Part shown: piece after piece, positions 47,601-58,040 of the stretch
How positions within the stretch are numbered: position 1 is the first letter of the stretch
Layout: the number at the start of each line of letters is the position of its first letter
Origin: Cephalotus follicularis
Lineage: Eukaryota; Streptophyta; Magnoliopsida; Oxalidales; Cephalotaceae
Length of the DNA: 64,000 nt
NCBI GenBank assembly: GCA_001972305.1
Contig: BDDD01001500.1
Coordinates: 135,553-199,552, forward strand
Reading direction: 5' to 3'
Notes under the pieces: generated by a model
Database searches by the model: none
Told to the model about the DNA's origin: nothing
What the model saw: the letters and a program-made list of their open reading frames with translations, nothing else
Made by a program: the position numbers and the translations under genes

Positions 47601-49252
47601 ATACAATAAACATGAGACAGCGCAGATGGGTAGAGTTCTTCAATGATTATGATTGCAGTGTTCAGTATCACCCGGGGAAAGTGAATGTGGTCGCTGTTGC
47701 CTTGAGCTGCAAGTCTATGCTTGCTAGTGCAATGGTGTCGCAATGGAAGATGCTGGAAGACTTCCAAGAATGGTCTCCATTCAATCAGTCACCGGGGATC
47801 TTTCTAGCAGACATGCTGGTAGAACCAGTGTTACTGCATCGTATCAAAGATGCACAACCACATGATCCTGAATTGCAGCGGATTCGAGAGAATCTAGATT
47901 CAGAGTCTGATTTTAGAGTGCACGAAGACGGTATTATGAGATATAGGGGACGTGTATGTCTTCCAAATGAACCCAGAGTGAAAGATGAGCTACTCCGCGG
48001 GGCTCATAAATCCCTGTACAGTATTCATCCGGGTAGCACGAAGATGTATCAAGACTTGAAGAAGTGTTACTGGTGGCCTGGCATGAAGTGGGAGATCACT
48101 GAGTATGTGGCAAGGTGTTTGACTTGCCAGACAGTTAAGGCCGAGCGCCAGAGACCGGCAGGTTTGCTGCAGCCTTTGCCCATTCCAGAGTGGAAGTGGG
48201 AACATGTTACGATGGATTTCATTTCGGGTTTTCCTCTGACTCAGAACCGTCATAATGTCGTGTGGGTCATCGTGGATAGACTCACCAAATCAGCACACTT
48301 CCTGCCAACACACGTTACTGATTCTGCGAGCAAGCTGGCTCGGCTGTATGTGAAGGAGATAGTGAGGCTACATGGGGTTCCAGTCAGCATCATATGTGAT
48401 AGAGATGCTATCTTCACTTCCAACTTTTGGAAGAGGTTTCAGTCAGCCTTTGGGATGAAGCTGAACTTGAGTACTGCCTTCCGCCCTCAGACCGATGGGC
48501 AGTCTGAGCGTACCATCCAGACCTTGGAGAATATGCTATGGGCTTGCGTTATTGATTTTGCTGGTACCTGGGAGGATCACATTCCTCTGATAGAGTTTTC
48601 TTACAATAATAGCTATCACTCCAGTATCGACATGGCACCGTTTGAGGCACTGTATGGGAGGAAGTGCAGATCCCTTGTGTGTTGGGATGAGATCGGGGAG
48701 CGACCTTTACTCGGGACTGAACTAGTGGAGGAAACTTCGGAGAAGATCAGGACGATCAAGAAGAAGCTGCTTGCTGCTCAGAGTCGGCAGAAGAACTACA
48801 CTGACAGTGTGAAGAGAAGACCTTTGATCTTCAACGTAGGTGACCACGTATTTTTGAAGGTATCACCATGGAAGGGCGTGCAACGGTTTGGAAGAAAGGG
48901 CAAATTAGCTCCTCGCTACATTGGTCCTTTCGAGATTCTGGAGAGAGTTGGGGAGATAGCCTATCAGCATTCCTTACCTCCTGCACTGTCAAACGTGCAC
49001 GATGTCTTCCACATATCTATGGTGAGAAGATATATTCTGGACCCATCACATGTCCTGGATTATGATACTGTTCCAGTACAGGATGATCTATCTTGTGAGG
49101 AGTTGCCTGTTCGGATTCTCGATCAGAAGACACAAGTTTTGAGGAACCGGTCCATTCCGATGGTAAAGGTTCAGTGGCAATTTCATCTGCCGGATGAAGC
49201 GACTTGGGAACGTGAGGATGACATCCGAGAACGTTACCCACACTTGTTCTAG
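44694..49252 (+). pseudogene. Element E gag-pol remnant, all domains present
   Basis: Gag starts at 44694 with MDRRRTRGRARAVG. Parts in order: gag (44694 to about 45620); CCHC knuckles, CFYCGRTGHQQKDC (about 45630) and CLRCGAPGHSVKDCP-like (about 45690-45740); protease with MDSGASHSF (45930); RT (about 46480-47150) with FIDDILVYS near 46936; RNase H (about 47340-47720); integrase zinc finger with [12 protein letters not shown] (about 48025); integrase core with MDFISGFPLT (about 48210) and SYNNSYHSS (about 48600); SPWKGVQRFGRKG (about 48865); and a chromodomain-like end with ATWEREDDIRERYPHLF. It is close to complete in content but broken in roughly six places. Confidence 0.93.
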
Positions 49253-49284
49253 TATTGTGTTAATTTCGAGGAAAAAATTTCTTG

Positions 49285-49297
49285 AAGGAGGGGTGGA
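49285..49297 (+). other. Polypurine tract of E
   Basis: AAGGAGGGGTGGA directly precedes the 3' LTR start TGTAACGCCC at 49298. Confidence 0.92.
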
Positions 49298-52013
49298 TGT
49301 AACGCCCAGTATTTTTCCTGAATGAAATATTTTGATTTATGATGTAATCTTAAACTCGATTTAATGAGAATGTTGAGATTTTGAACTCAAAAGATGCTTA
49401 CAAACCCTAATTATGGTCTTGGAAATGGAATGTGAATGTCAAAGCTTGAAACGCCGCTATTTTGGGATAAAGACATCGACGTCTTTGTAAAGACGTCGAC
49501 GCCTTTGAGGATTGAGGTACACGTGAATGCATGGGCATGCACGTCGACATTGGGAGAAGACATCGACACCTTCTTACAAAAATGGAAAAGACATCGACGT
49601 CTAAGTAAAGACGTCGACGCCTTTGTAAAGAATGTCTGTCACGTTTTTCACTGACAGAGTAACATGCAGTGGGGGATCTTTGGGGGCTTTACAGATGCCT
49701 CTACATGTGCATGGTGACGTGTTGATCATGCTGGTGGGTTGCCAGGAATGCCCAAAACAGGCCTCTCACATGGCACATGCAAGGGACTCACCATCCTCAC
49801 ATGCAACCTACAAGAGAAAGAAGGATGAAAACAAAGGGGAAATGTAGAATCTGGGAAAAAGGGAGGGAGTACGAGAGTGCCCAGAAAATGCAAGGAGAAG
49901 AATGTTAGAGGGGGAGCAATCTGCATAAGAACAACCCTCCTCACTTCTCTCTCTCGTTTTAGAACACCAAAGGAAAGAAAAGAAAGGAAACAGTGAGTGT
50001 GAGAGCCACCATTGTTGAGCCTGGATTGAGCAAGAGATTTGAGCTCGTGGGTAACAGATGCTAAGGGGATCTTGGAGCTGTTAGTGGCCAGAACTTGGGA
50101 ACTCAAAGGGGTGGACTTTCCAGTTCCTAACTTGGAACAATAAGGTAGGGGAAAGCCATACTGTAAATTCGAGTTTGATATCCATGCATGGTTTATGATT
50201 TTGGATGTATAAAATGCATGATGCTTGAAATGATATTGTTACTGGATTGATGCCATGATATGCTAGATATGTTTGGAGTATCTGCATGTTGGTTTCTTTC
50301 CATGAAAACCTGTTATTATGCATGATTATGGGTTGTTAAGGTCACTGTTTGTTAAGTCGTGAGGTAGAAGACGACTACTGTTGGAAAAGACATCGACGTC
50401 TTTTAAATTAAACATCGACGCCTTTTTAGTTTTGCCTTGTTACTGATTGAAAGGGATCGACGTCTATAGTAAGACATCGACGCCCTAGGCTACCTACCTG
50501 GATTTTGACGCGAAAGACGTTGACGCCTAAGGTTCCTACCTTAGCGCGTCGATGCCATCAACAATATGCTGTCATTTTAAGGTTCCAGACCTTGAGCGTC
50601 GACGCGTAAGATATGGACATCGACGTCTTCTGTAGAAGAAGGGGCTGACACTGAAACTTGGACATCGACGCCTGTTGGAAAAGACATCGACGCCTTTTGG
50701 AAAGACATCGAGGTCTTTGTTACTGTTTGGGATTTTCTTCATCTAACGATAAAAATGATCCCGATTCCTGTTTGAGTGCATTTGAGCATATGTATGCATT
50801 GCATATGCACTGTTTACTGCCTGATCGTATACTGTTTGTGAATTGTTTATGATTTCTAAAGTACTGATATTTAGAAACGCATATATTGACTCGGGATAGG
50901 ATATTTTGAGTATGAAAATATGTATTGACTAAATAACATATTTTTGACCGAATGGATAAACATTTTACACTACTGAAACTGTTTGTTGATATTTTCTATC
51001 GAAAATATCTATTTTTAGATGTTGTCATTTTGGAAACATTTTGGGAAAACAACTGCCTGTTGTCGATCAAATCGATCAATACTGTTTGCTGCACTGTTAC
51101 TGTTTGAATTCACTGTTTGCTCTATGAATTGCTATGTGTTTGTGTTTGAGCTACTAGTTGCATGGCGGAGGTTGGCAGCGCCGACTAGTGGTAGGGTTGT
51201 ACCTATGGGCCAGAAGCATGGCTAGGTGACTCACTGCACTGTTGCCTCGCTCGGTTGCCCGAAGTGGGGACCAAAGCAGGAGTTGGAGGCGCTATACATA
51301 CTGTTGTTGTGGTCCTATGTGGACAAACAGATTGTTGTTGTGGACATATTGTACTGTACTGTTTATTGGTCCTTTACGGACATCACTGTGATTGTTGATG
51401 TAGCCCTGGCCGGGTTACTATTGTACTGTTACTGTATACGTATATTACTCATATATATATCACTGATATTTTACTGTACTGTTATACGTATATATATCTT
51501 CATATACGTATAAACCGGGTCTCCACTGCACTGCATCATTTACGCATTCATTTCATGACATGCATTATGTTGATCCCAATTTACTGTTATGACTTAGCCG
51601 AGTGAGGACAAAGGCAAACCCCCTACTTTACAGATTGATGCAGTGGACTATCGGATCGGCATGGACGAAGATCAAGTTTTTATAATCTTGATTTTGTTTA
51701 TCTTCCTGTTTTGTATTAAACCCATGTGGATTATGGTTTTTGGATGTGCCATTGTTAATGTTCTGTTTCTGAAGGAATTTTACATTGTACTGTAATTCAC
51801 GCTCCGTTTTATGGGCGATTAACCTTGATGACCGTATTTGGGTAGCGTGCGGTATGGGACACACGTTACGAATTTACGGCTTATGTTTTGTTATGCTTCC
51901 GCAACTGTTATTCTTGGAAAAGTTTTAATTTTTATGGTTTTTACATGAGCTGTATTTTATGTTAATTGCCTTTACCGCTTTAATGTCGCGTTTTCTATAA
52001 ACGGGGTCTGACA
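49298..52013 (+). repeat. Element E 3' LTR
   Basis: It runs from TGTAACGCCCAG to GGGGTCTGACA, 2716 bp. It has two motif clusters, 49465-49622 (upstream, near the LTR start) and 50385-50715 (downstream). The promoter-like TCTCGTTTTAGAACACC near 49950 corresponds to the TATA-like box in A and F but reads TTAGAA here. Confidence 0.93.
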
Positions 52014-52473
52014 AGTTTACACTTTCATATCCAAAGCTTGCAACTAGTTTACACCTTCATATCCAACCTTTGAGAGGTTACTTGTAAACACAAACTTTCT
52101 TTACAAATCCTTCTTTGTAAAACGGGTGTTAAAACCCTTGGTGAGAATTTAGAGGGAAGTGAACCCTTGTAAGGTGTTTGATTGATTTGCACCCGGAACC
52201 CAAAATCAAGTGTAAGGTGGTTTGCTTTGATTTGCACCCGTAAGCCAAAAATCAAAGGTTGCTAGTGGATTCTAGTGGAATCTCAAGGGGTTTTTGAGAA
52301 AGTGGGCATAGGCACGGATTTGCCAAACCACTATAAATTAGTTTGCACACTCTCTATCCCTTATCTCTTTAATTTACGTGTTCTTGTGTGATTGGTTATA
52401 TTCATAGTTTAAATTGTACCTTCCGCATACAATTTTGTTATTTAAGGTTGCCATATAGTGTTTTTTTTTTTCA
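52014..52473 (+). repeat. Element L 3' LTR, last part
   Basis: It matches 39304-39760 of the 5' LTR with about 2-3% difference and ends TTTTTCA before the CATTT duplication. This confirms that E sits in L. Confidence 0.92.
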
Positions 52474-52744
52474 CATTTGATCAAACAACTCTTATTATAA
52501 CTAAACTCAAAGATGCAGTTATATGATCCCTACCTCTGATTCCAAGTTAGGAATCGAAGTCCACCTCTTTAAGCATTACCGACAAGTAGGTTTTGAGCTC
52601 CAAGTTCGAGCTTCCATTTTCTAGGTTCAAGCTTTCCAAGCTTCCAGGTTCAGCAATGGTGGTTACTTCTCTCTTTTCTCACTGTTTTCTTTCTCTTTCG
52701 GTGGAGGTAGAAGAAGATGAAGATGAGAGGTGCATTTTATAGAG

Positions 52745-52776
<32 letters not shown>

Positions 52777-53322
52777 CCCCGCATGCAAGGCGCCATGCAT
52801 CTCTCTCTCTCTCTCTCCTTCTTCTCTTTGCCTACATGACACCCATTAATCACTTCCTCCTCACTTTATGTCACTGCAGAGCATCGGGAAGAGATAAAGT
52901 GTCTTACAGATGCTCTTCACACGTCTTCTGTCAGCATTTTAACCTATTCTGTCGATAGATTTAGTCGTCGACGTCAACCTTAAACGTTGACCTTCTTCTT
53001 GGCTCTAACAGGCTCCGCGAACCGCGTTAACGCCCACCCCCTTTTTGCTATCCATCAATGGACGTCGACGCCATCACTTGACGTCAACGCCTTAAGGCGA
53101 GAAGCCTTAAGCGACCCTCATTATTCCTTGGCGTCAATGTCATCTCTTGGCATCGATGCTCAAGCGCCCTTTTCCTTTGCGTTTCTCAATTCAATGCCAC
53201 TCCTTAATATTTTCCTTTAAAAATTTAACATTAAGCTGAGAACACATAATTCTCATTAATTCATCATTTAATTTGCAATGAGAAATACAATAATACATTA
53301 AGGAAAAATCCCGTGCATTATA
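52474..53322 (-). repeat. Element D 5' LTR, start part
   Basis: On the minus strand the LTR starts at 53322 (TATAATGCACGGGATTTTTC, compare 23450) and runs to the L insertion. A motif cluster of the form GGCGTCAACG or ACGTCGACGC occupies about 52930-53165. A TATA box on the minus strand, CCTCTATAAAATGC, lies at about 52731-52745. (TC)n microsatellites lie at 52750-52776 and 52799-52818. Confidence 0.85.
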
Positions 53323-53745
53323 GCAAAGTTAATCTTTGTTTGCTGTTTTTACTTCATATACAGTGAAAAAATTGTCTCTATTTATGAATGTTGGGATTTC
53401 CACTTGATAATTGAGGAAGCCGTTATTTTTTTTCATGAAAAAAGTAGCATGGTTCTTGGAGCATTCTTGCTTTCTCAATTCAATGGTTTAGAGTCATTCA
53501 TTTCATTGCATTCAATCTTAAAGAGCCATTTGTTGTATATCAATTACTTGTTTCATAAAAAATATCAAGTTAGATGCATTTCATGGATTAGATTTGCGTC
53601 TCTGGTTAGTTCTTTAACTAAATTTTTTTATATAAAATTTATTATGATAAAGTTTTTCATAGGCTTTGTTTTAGTGTGTCTGAGTGCAGATCAATTCATG
53701 TCTTTAGTCAGTGTCAACAAAAGTGACCATCTCGGATTGAAATAT
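53323..53745. other. Unassigned interval between D and N
   Basis: There are about 420 AT-rich bases with no LTR terminus, domain or RNA gene that I recognise. A 115-residue open frame (53404-53751) is hydrophobic and low in complexity and has no known motif, so it is not called as a gene. It may be older intergenic DNA, or the body of another element. Confidence 0.4.
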
Positions 53746-54560
53746 TGTTGACATCGTATGTTACAATCTTAGTTTCGATGACAACAAAACACCTAATGTG
53801 TTTGTTGATATGAAGGTTATGTTTAAAAGTAATAAACAGAAAAGTTGCAAGTGAAAACAAGCAAAATGTGCATATCAGTCATATTGGCGTCAACGCCTAA
53901 ATCATGTGCGTCAACGTGCTGGGTTCATATGTGTGTTCTGGGCTTTGCAAGATGATCTTCGTCAATGTGGTGTTTATTCTCATCAACGTTCTGGGGATTG
54001 CATTATTAGCGTGAACGTCATGCTGAAGACGTCAACGTCAAAAGACGCAATTTCATACAGTAGCTTTAAACGTCAATGTGAAGACTTTTTGGTGTCAACA
54101 CCTACGAGGAAGGCGTCAACGCTATAATTAGACGTCAACGCAAAAGGATGCTCAAATCTCAAATAGAATTGGACGTTAACGCATAGAGAGAATATTGACG
54201 CTCACAAATGACATCCGCGTCAACGCTATGAATATGCGTCAACGTGAATAAAGCAAGAATTGGAGAGTAGCTTATGGAGTCAACGCAAAGAGCTAATGGA
54301 GTTAAAGCATAAAGAGATACACGTCAACGCCAAAGATAGCCAGACACAAAATCTGTAGGAATTGAAGGTGCTGAAATGGTGAAGACTTACCGTACAAGAT
54401 TGCAATGGCTCTTTGACGATTTCCTTAATGATAGCAATGGTCATATTCACCAACAAGCCTATAAATAGAGGCTATATCAACAACAAAATCATCAGCAATC
54501 TGTAAGTGAATTAGCATACAACTTTCATATACTTAAGAGTTTTTGTTCTATTTTTGAGCT
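53746..54560 (+). repeat. Partial Sirevirus-like LTR N
   Basis: It starts TGTTGACATCGTATGTTACA and shows the diverged Sirevirus LTR opening (TCGATGACAACAAAACACCTAATGTG). A motif cluster of the form GGCGTCAACGCC lies at about 53883-54330, followed by CTATAAATAG at 54460-54469. It stops where H's LTR begins. No coding part adjoins it. Confidence 0.72.
53883..54469 (+). promoter_or_regulatory. GCGTCAACGC cluster and TATA box, LTR N
   Basis: A dozen or so near-copies, such as GGCGTCAACGCC, GTGCGTCAACGTGC and AGACGTCAACGCAAA, are followed about 130 bases later by the TATA box. It has the same layout as L but the CGTCAACG form of the motif. Confidence 0.72.
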
Positions 54561-55269
54561 ATATAAAATTATTTTTAAAACAATTCTTATTCTTTTATTA
54601 TTTTAATCACACCGAAACCTATTTTTTTTATTTCCCCTATTCTCTCTCTTTTCCTATTTTTTTTTTTTTTTGTGTCTCCAATAATTTCTTTCCCACTCTC
54701 CCACTTATTCCCTCTCCACGCGTCGTCTCTCTCACGCGTTTTGCTCTTCTTTAGTCACCACCTTTCTTTGTTCTTTTTTTATCTCCTTTCTTCGTCTCTC
54801 TCTCGCCTGGATAATCTCTCTCTCACTCTTGGACGTCGCCATTGTTGCATAGCTCAGAGGAAAATTTCTTGCATTGCCACCCACAGTCCTACATCACTTC
54901 AGGTTCGATCTCTTGTTTCACTATGGAGATTCATTTACTTGATATAAACTGTAAATATATGCATTTGTTTACCCTCCTCTCTCTGTGTAACGCCCTACAC
55001 CATTTTATTGCTGGTCCTTTAGAATTTTTGGTGTCCGGCATGGGTCATGATCCGGTTGGATATCAACCCGGTCACATGTGTAGAGTGATCCCATCCCTCT
55101 GTTTAAGCATAACCAGGCCTGCCTTGCCCACGTTTTTTGTGTTCTCCCTTGTTCCATTTTGGATTCACATAGGTTAGTCGAATTTGGTTGGGGTTTGTGG
55201 TTGTGTTGACACCACTGTTGCCCACAAATCTTTCATCTTGGTTCATGCTCAGTACTGAAATCCTCCTGG

Positions 55270-55680
55270 TTGTGCTTTGTCCCTCCTGCGTATGTGCGTG
55301 TGTTGGGTGTGTGAGGGCAGTGTAAGTGTGTTCAGCTTGAGAATGTATATGTTGTCTAAATGGAGGCAGTGTGTATGTGTGAGTGTTGTGTAGTGTGTGT
55401 GTTGAGGGCAGTGTCGAGTATGAGTGTGATGTCAGTGTGTGTGTGTGTGTGTGTTGAGTTAGCAGGTGCAGTGTATGTGTACGTGCATGTTGTGTTATGG
55501 AGAGTAGTCGAGGTGTGTGTGTGTGTGTGCAGCGAATGTGTCCGTGTTGTGTGATGTGGGCAGTGTGAGTGTATGTGTGATGTGTTATGGGTAGTGTATG
55601 TGTTATGGGCAGTGTAGTGTGTGCCGCCGAAGTGTGAGAGTTGTGCATGATATGTTGCTGTGTTAGGATGGGTGTTATGT
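55270..55680 (+). repeat. GT-rich minisatellite in H LTR
   Basis: This is an irregular TGTGTG-rich repeat with recurring GGCAGTGTGAGTGT-like units. It is present in both LTRs (also about 63690-64000) with length differences. A long minus-strand open frame rich in His and Thr is a by-product. Confidence 0.82.
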
Positions 55681-55812
55681 TAAATGGTGTTTACAGTGCC
55701 AGAGTATGTGTTGTGATCAGTAATTATGCGCCATGCTGCTCACAAATGCATTCTTTTAATCCTCACTTCCGTCAACATACATGGTAGCACTGTAAGCACA
55801 CTTAAATTCATG

Positions 55813-55975
55813 TAAAGCGTCGACGCCATTCCCCTTTGTTTCAGTAAAGCGTCGACGCCCTTTCCTCAAAGTTTGAGTTTTTAAACCGTTTAAGCGTCTG
55901 TCTCCTGATAAACGACGACGCTTATGCTAGCGCTCTCGGCTTTGTTCTCAATAAAGCGTTGACGCTTTCGCAAGG
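55813..55975. repeat. GCGTCGACGC motif group in H LTR
   Basis: AAAGCGTCGACGCC occurs twice (about 55816 and 55846), and AACGACGACGCTT and AAAGCGTTGACGCTTT follow (to about 55970). The form matches C and solo LTR I. The partner in the 3' LTR would lie beyond the window. Confidence 0.8.
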
Positions 55976-57641
55976 ATTTCCAATTTCTGATTTGAATAGT
56001 TTTTATATCTTTTAGATAATCGTATCGACCGAAGTGCTACATAGGGATTACCTTGAGGATAATTTTTGTGATTACGTAAGGTGCAGATCTTTCGTTTCTT
56101 GATACACTCTTATCAATTTTATTAGGGTATAAATTCAGTTTTACATTGTGAAAATGTACGAATAATTCCCTTCTTGGACATCTGATTTTATAGAAATAAA
56201 TTCAGTTTATTTTTAATGGATATTGTACGGGTTCTTCGTTTTGGCTATCATTCGGTTTTTATTCGAAATAATCTCCGTTTTGATTATGAGCTTCTAATAT
56301 GCTTTGAAGAAAATCAGTTATGTTACTTCAGGTGATTAAAGTTGAATATTTCTTATTTTATAAATCTGGTATTATTTTATATACTGATTTTACTGGAATC
56401 ATCTCTTTTAATTATTGTGAAGTTAAATGGGTATGATTTTCGGATATGGAAGTATGTTTTGGCATCGATTTAGGATTTCTTCAGCAATACTATATGTTTT
56501 GAAATTGTAATGTCCTAAGAAAACGGGCGCATATGTTGCACCCGGGTAAAAAGAAAAGAGAAGGAGGCCAGAGGGACCAGGCGCGGGAGAGAAAGCGCGA
56601 GAGAGAGTGAGAGAGGCGAGCAACGGTGATCTCGCCGTCGACCGGCACCGTCGTCGCCATTTTCGTGTTGAGAAGGTGAGTTCCTCTAGCTTCTTCTTCC
56701 GTCTCCTTCATCTTCTTCTTCTTCAACATGAAAACCGAAATTTGGAGCTTCACGTTTTCCAGCGATTTCCTTCTGTCGTCGGGATGTTCGACAAAGGTGG
56801 AGCCATATTAGCTTCACCTATTTCGGTTTTAGCTTTGAACGCCGTCAAAATCTGCCAGAATCAAGCGAATGATTTGACTCAGTTTCCTTGACTCACTGTC
56901 GCCCGTGACACGACGTTTGGCGCCGAGTCACGGTGAGTTACGGTCACTAGTGGGTTGATTGAAGGATTTTAAAGTCGGTTATGGCGTTTTTGAGTGTTGA
57001 TCGGAACTATTGAAGTTCGTCAAGTTGACTCAGTGAGTTGAACTCACTGCCGGCCGTGACAGAGCGTTCAGTACCGATTCACGGCGAGTCTTGAGCGGTT
57101 TTGTGTACCTCATTCAATGTGGAACCTGTTTATGGCATGGCCGGAGCCTCAATGGATTGGCCAGAATCTAGCCGGAATTTTGGTGGCGACAATGTGTAAT
57201 TGCTGCCTTTGTGTAGATCGTAACAGAATGTGATGGTTATTGCAGTGATACAAGTAGAGAGATAGATCTCCGTTGACACAAGATGGAGCTTGATCATGAT
57301 CGCGAGTGAAGCTTAGAGGAGGCAGCTAGTCGACTCGCAAGCTAACTGTTAACAGGTAGCTATACATATGCTCCAATGGAACGTGCCTAGATGACTAGTG
57401 ACTTGATCCCATTCGTATACGCCGGTACGGGACAGTAGTATACGAATGGTTGATCACTAGAGTGTGGTTTTACTGTTTTACTTGCATTCATGCATTTTGA
57501 ATGGATGGTATGGATTGTTATGCTATTCATTGATGATTGTGTGCTAAGCGAATTGTTATGGTTATGCATGATTATTGATTGTATGGCTTAATGAATTATG
57601 TACAGGTATAATAGACAAATGACTGGTTGAATGAATTGGAA

Positions 57642-58040
57642 GGGACACGTGACTAGACCCTAAGTGGGGACACACGAATGGACCATTAATGTAAATGAGG
57701 GACACGTGACTGGACCCTAAGTGAGGACACGCGACTAAACCATTAATGTAATTGAGGGACACGTGACTGGACCCTAAGTGGGGACACACCACTGGACCAT
57801 TAATGTAAATGAGGGACACGTGACTAGACCCTAAGTGGGGACACGCGTCTGGACCATTAATGTAATTGAGGGACAAGTGACTGGACCCTAAGTGGGGACA
57901 CGCGACTGGACCATTAATGTAATTGAGGGACACGTGACTGGACCCTAAGTGGGGACACGCGACTGGACCATTAATGTAAATGAGGGACACGTGACTGGAC
58001 CCTAAGTGGGGACACACGATTGGACCATTAACGTAATTGA
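57642..58040 (+). repeat. Tandem array: seven 57-bp units
   Basis: Units start at 57642, 57699, 57756, 57813, 57870, 57927 and 57984, each beginning GGGACACGTGACTGGACCC or close. Each unit is itself two related halves, each with GGACACRYGACTGGACC. As 57 is divisible by three, a minus-strand frame shows a 19-residue repeat with no evidence of being a protein. Confidence 0.95.

Larger units (their letters stand above)
42146..52013 (+). mobile_element. Element E: best-preserved Tekay gypsy element
   Basis: Parts: 5' LTR lacking its first part (about 42146-44582), initiator-Met primer site, gag-pol (44694-49252), purine tract and full 3' LTR (49298-52013). It lies in L's 3' LTR, so it entered after L. 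The LTRs differ by about 3% by eye, and the coding part has roughly half a dozen breaks, mostly in gag. It is the same family as A, F and G. No target duplication can be read, because the left end is not original. Confidence 0.93.
38523..52473 (+). mobile_element. Element L: gag-only Sirevirus, interrupted by E
   Basis: It is flanked by CATTT at 38518-38522 and 52474-52478, inserted in D's 5' LTR. Parts: 5' LTR (38523-39760), primer site, gag, a second zinc-knuckle frame, repeated purine tracts and the 3' LTR (41944-about 42145 and 52014-52473, separated by E). There is no protease, integrase, RT or RNase H. The internal region is only about 2.2 kb, like the elements called TR-GAG. The two LTRs differ by roughly 2-3% by eye, so it is young. 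Confidence 0.93.
23386..53322 (-). mobile_element. Element D: old gypsy element hosting M, I2, L and E
   Basis: Minus-strand parts: 5' LTR start at 53322 (52474-53322 and 36415-38522, split by L); primer site; gag, protease and RT (33715-36302); RNase H to integrase (30402-31437); integrase and C-terminus (23451-24354); and the first 65 bases of the 3' LTR (23386-23450). The proteins are Tekay-like. It is broken in many places and carries three independent insertions with clean target duplications. It is therefore the oldest layer of the central 30 kb. Confidence 0.87.
54565..56505 (+). repeat. Element H 5' LTR, first part (start missing)
   Basis: It corresponds to the 3' LTR from about 63014 onward, and the first about 175 bases are absent. 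It contains a CT/T-rich run (54560-54800), an LTR-start-like TGTAACGCCC at 54986 (also in the other LTR at 63404), a GT-rich run, a motif group and AT-rich diverged repeats (56100-56500). It ends at the GAAAT target of K. Confidence 0.82.

Noticed and set aside
44697-49252. Element E as an intact autonomous element
   Set aside because: All domains are present, but the reading frame is broken in roughly half a dozen places.
52750-52818. (TC)n tract as a functional GAGA-type element
   Set aside because: It is a simple microsatellite in an old LTR. Nothing beyond composition supports a role.
53404-53751. Possible small host membrane protein
   Set aside because: It is AT-rich and hydrophobic with low complexity, has no recognisable domain, and runs into LTR N.
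55103-55648. His/Thr-rich minus-strand frame of 181 residues
   Set aside because: It is a by-product of the GT-rich minisatellite in H's LTR.
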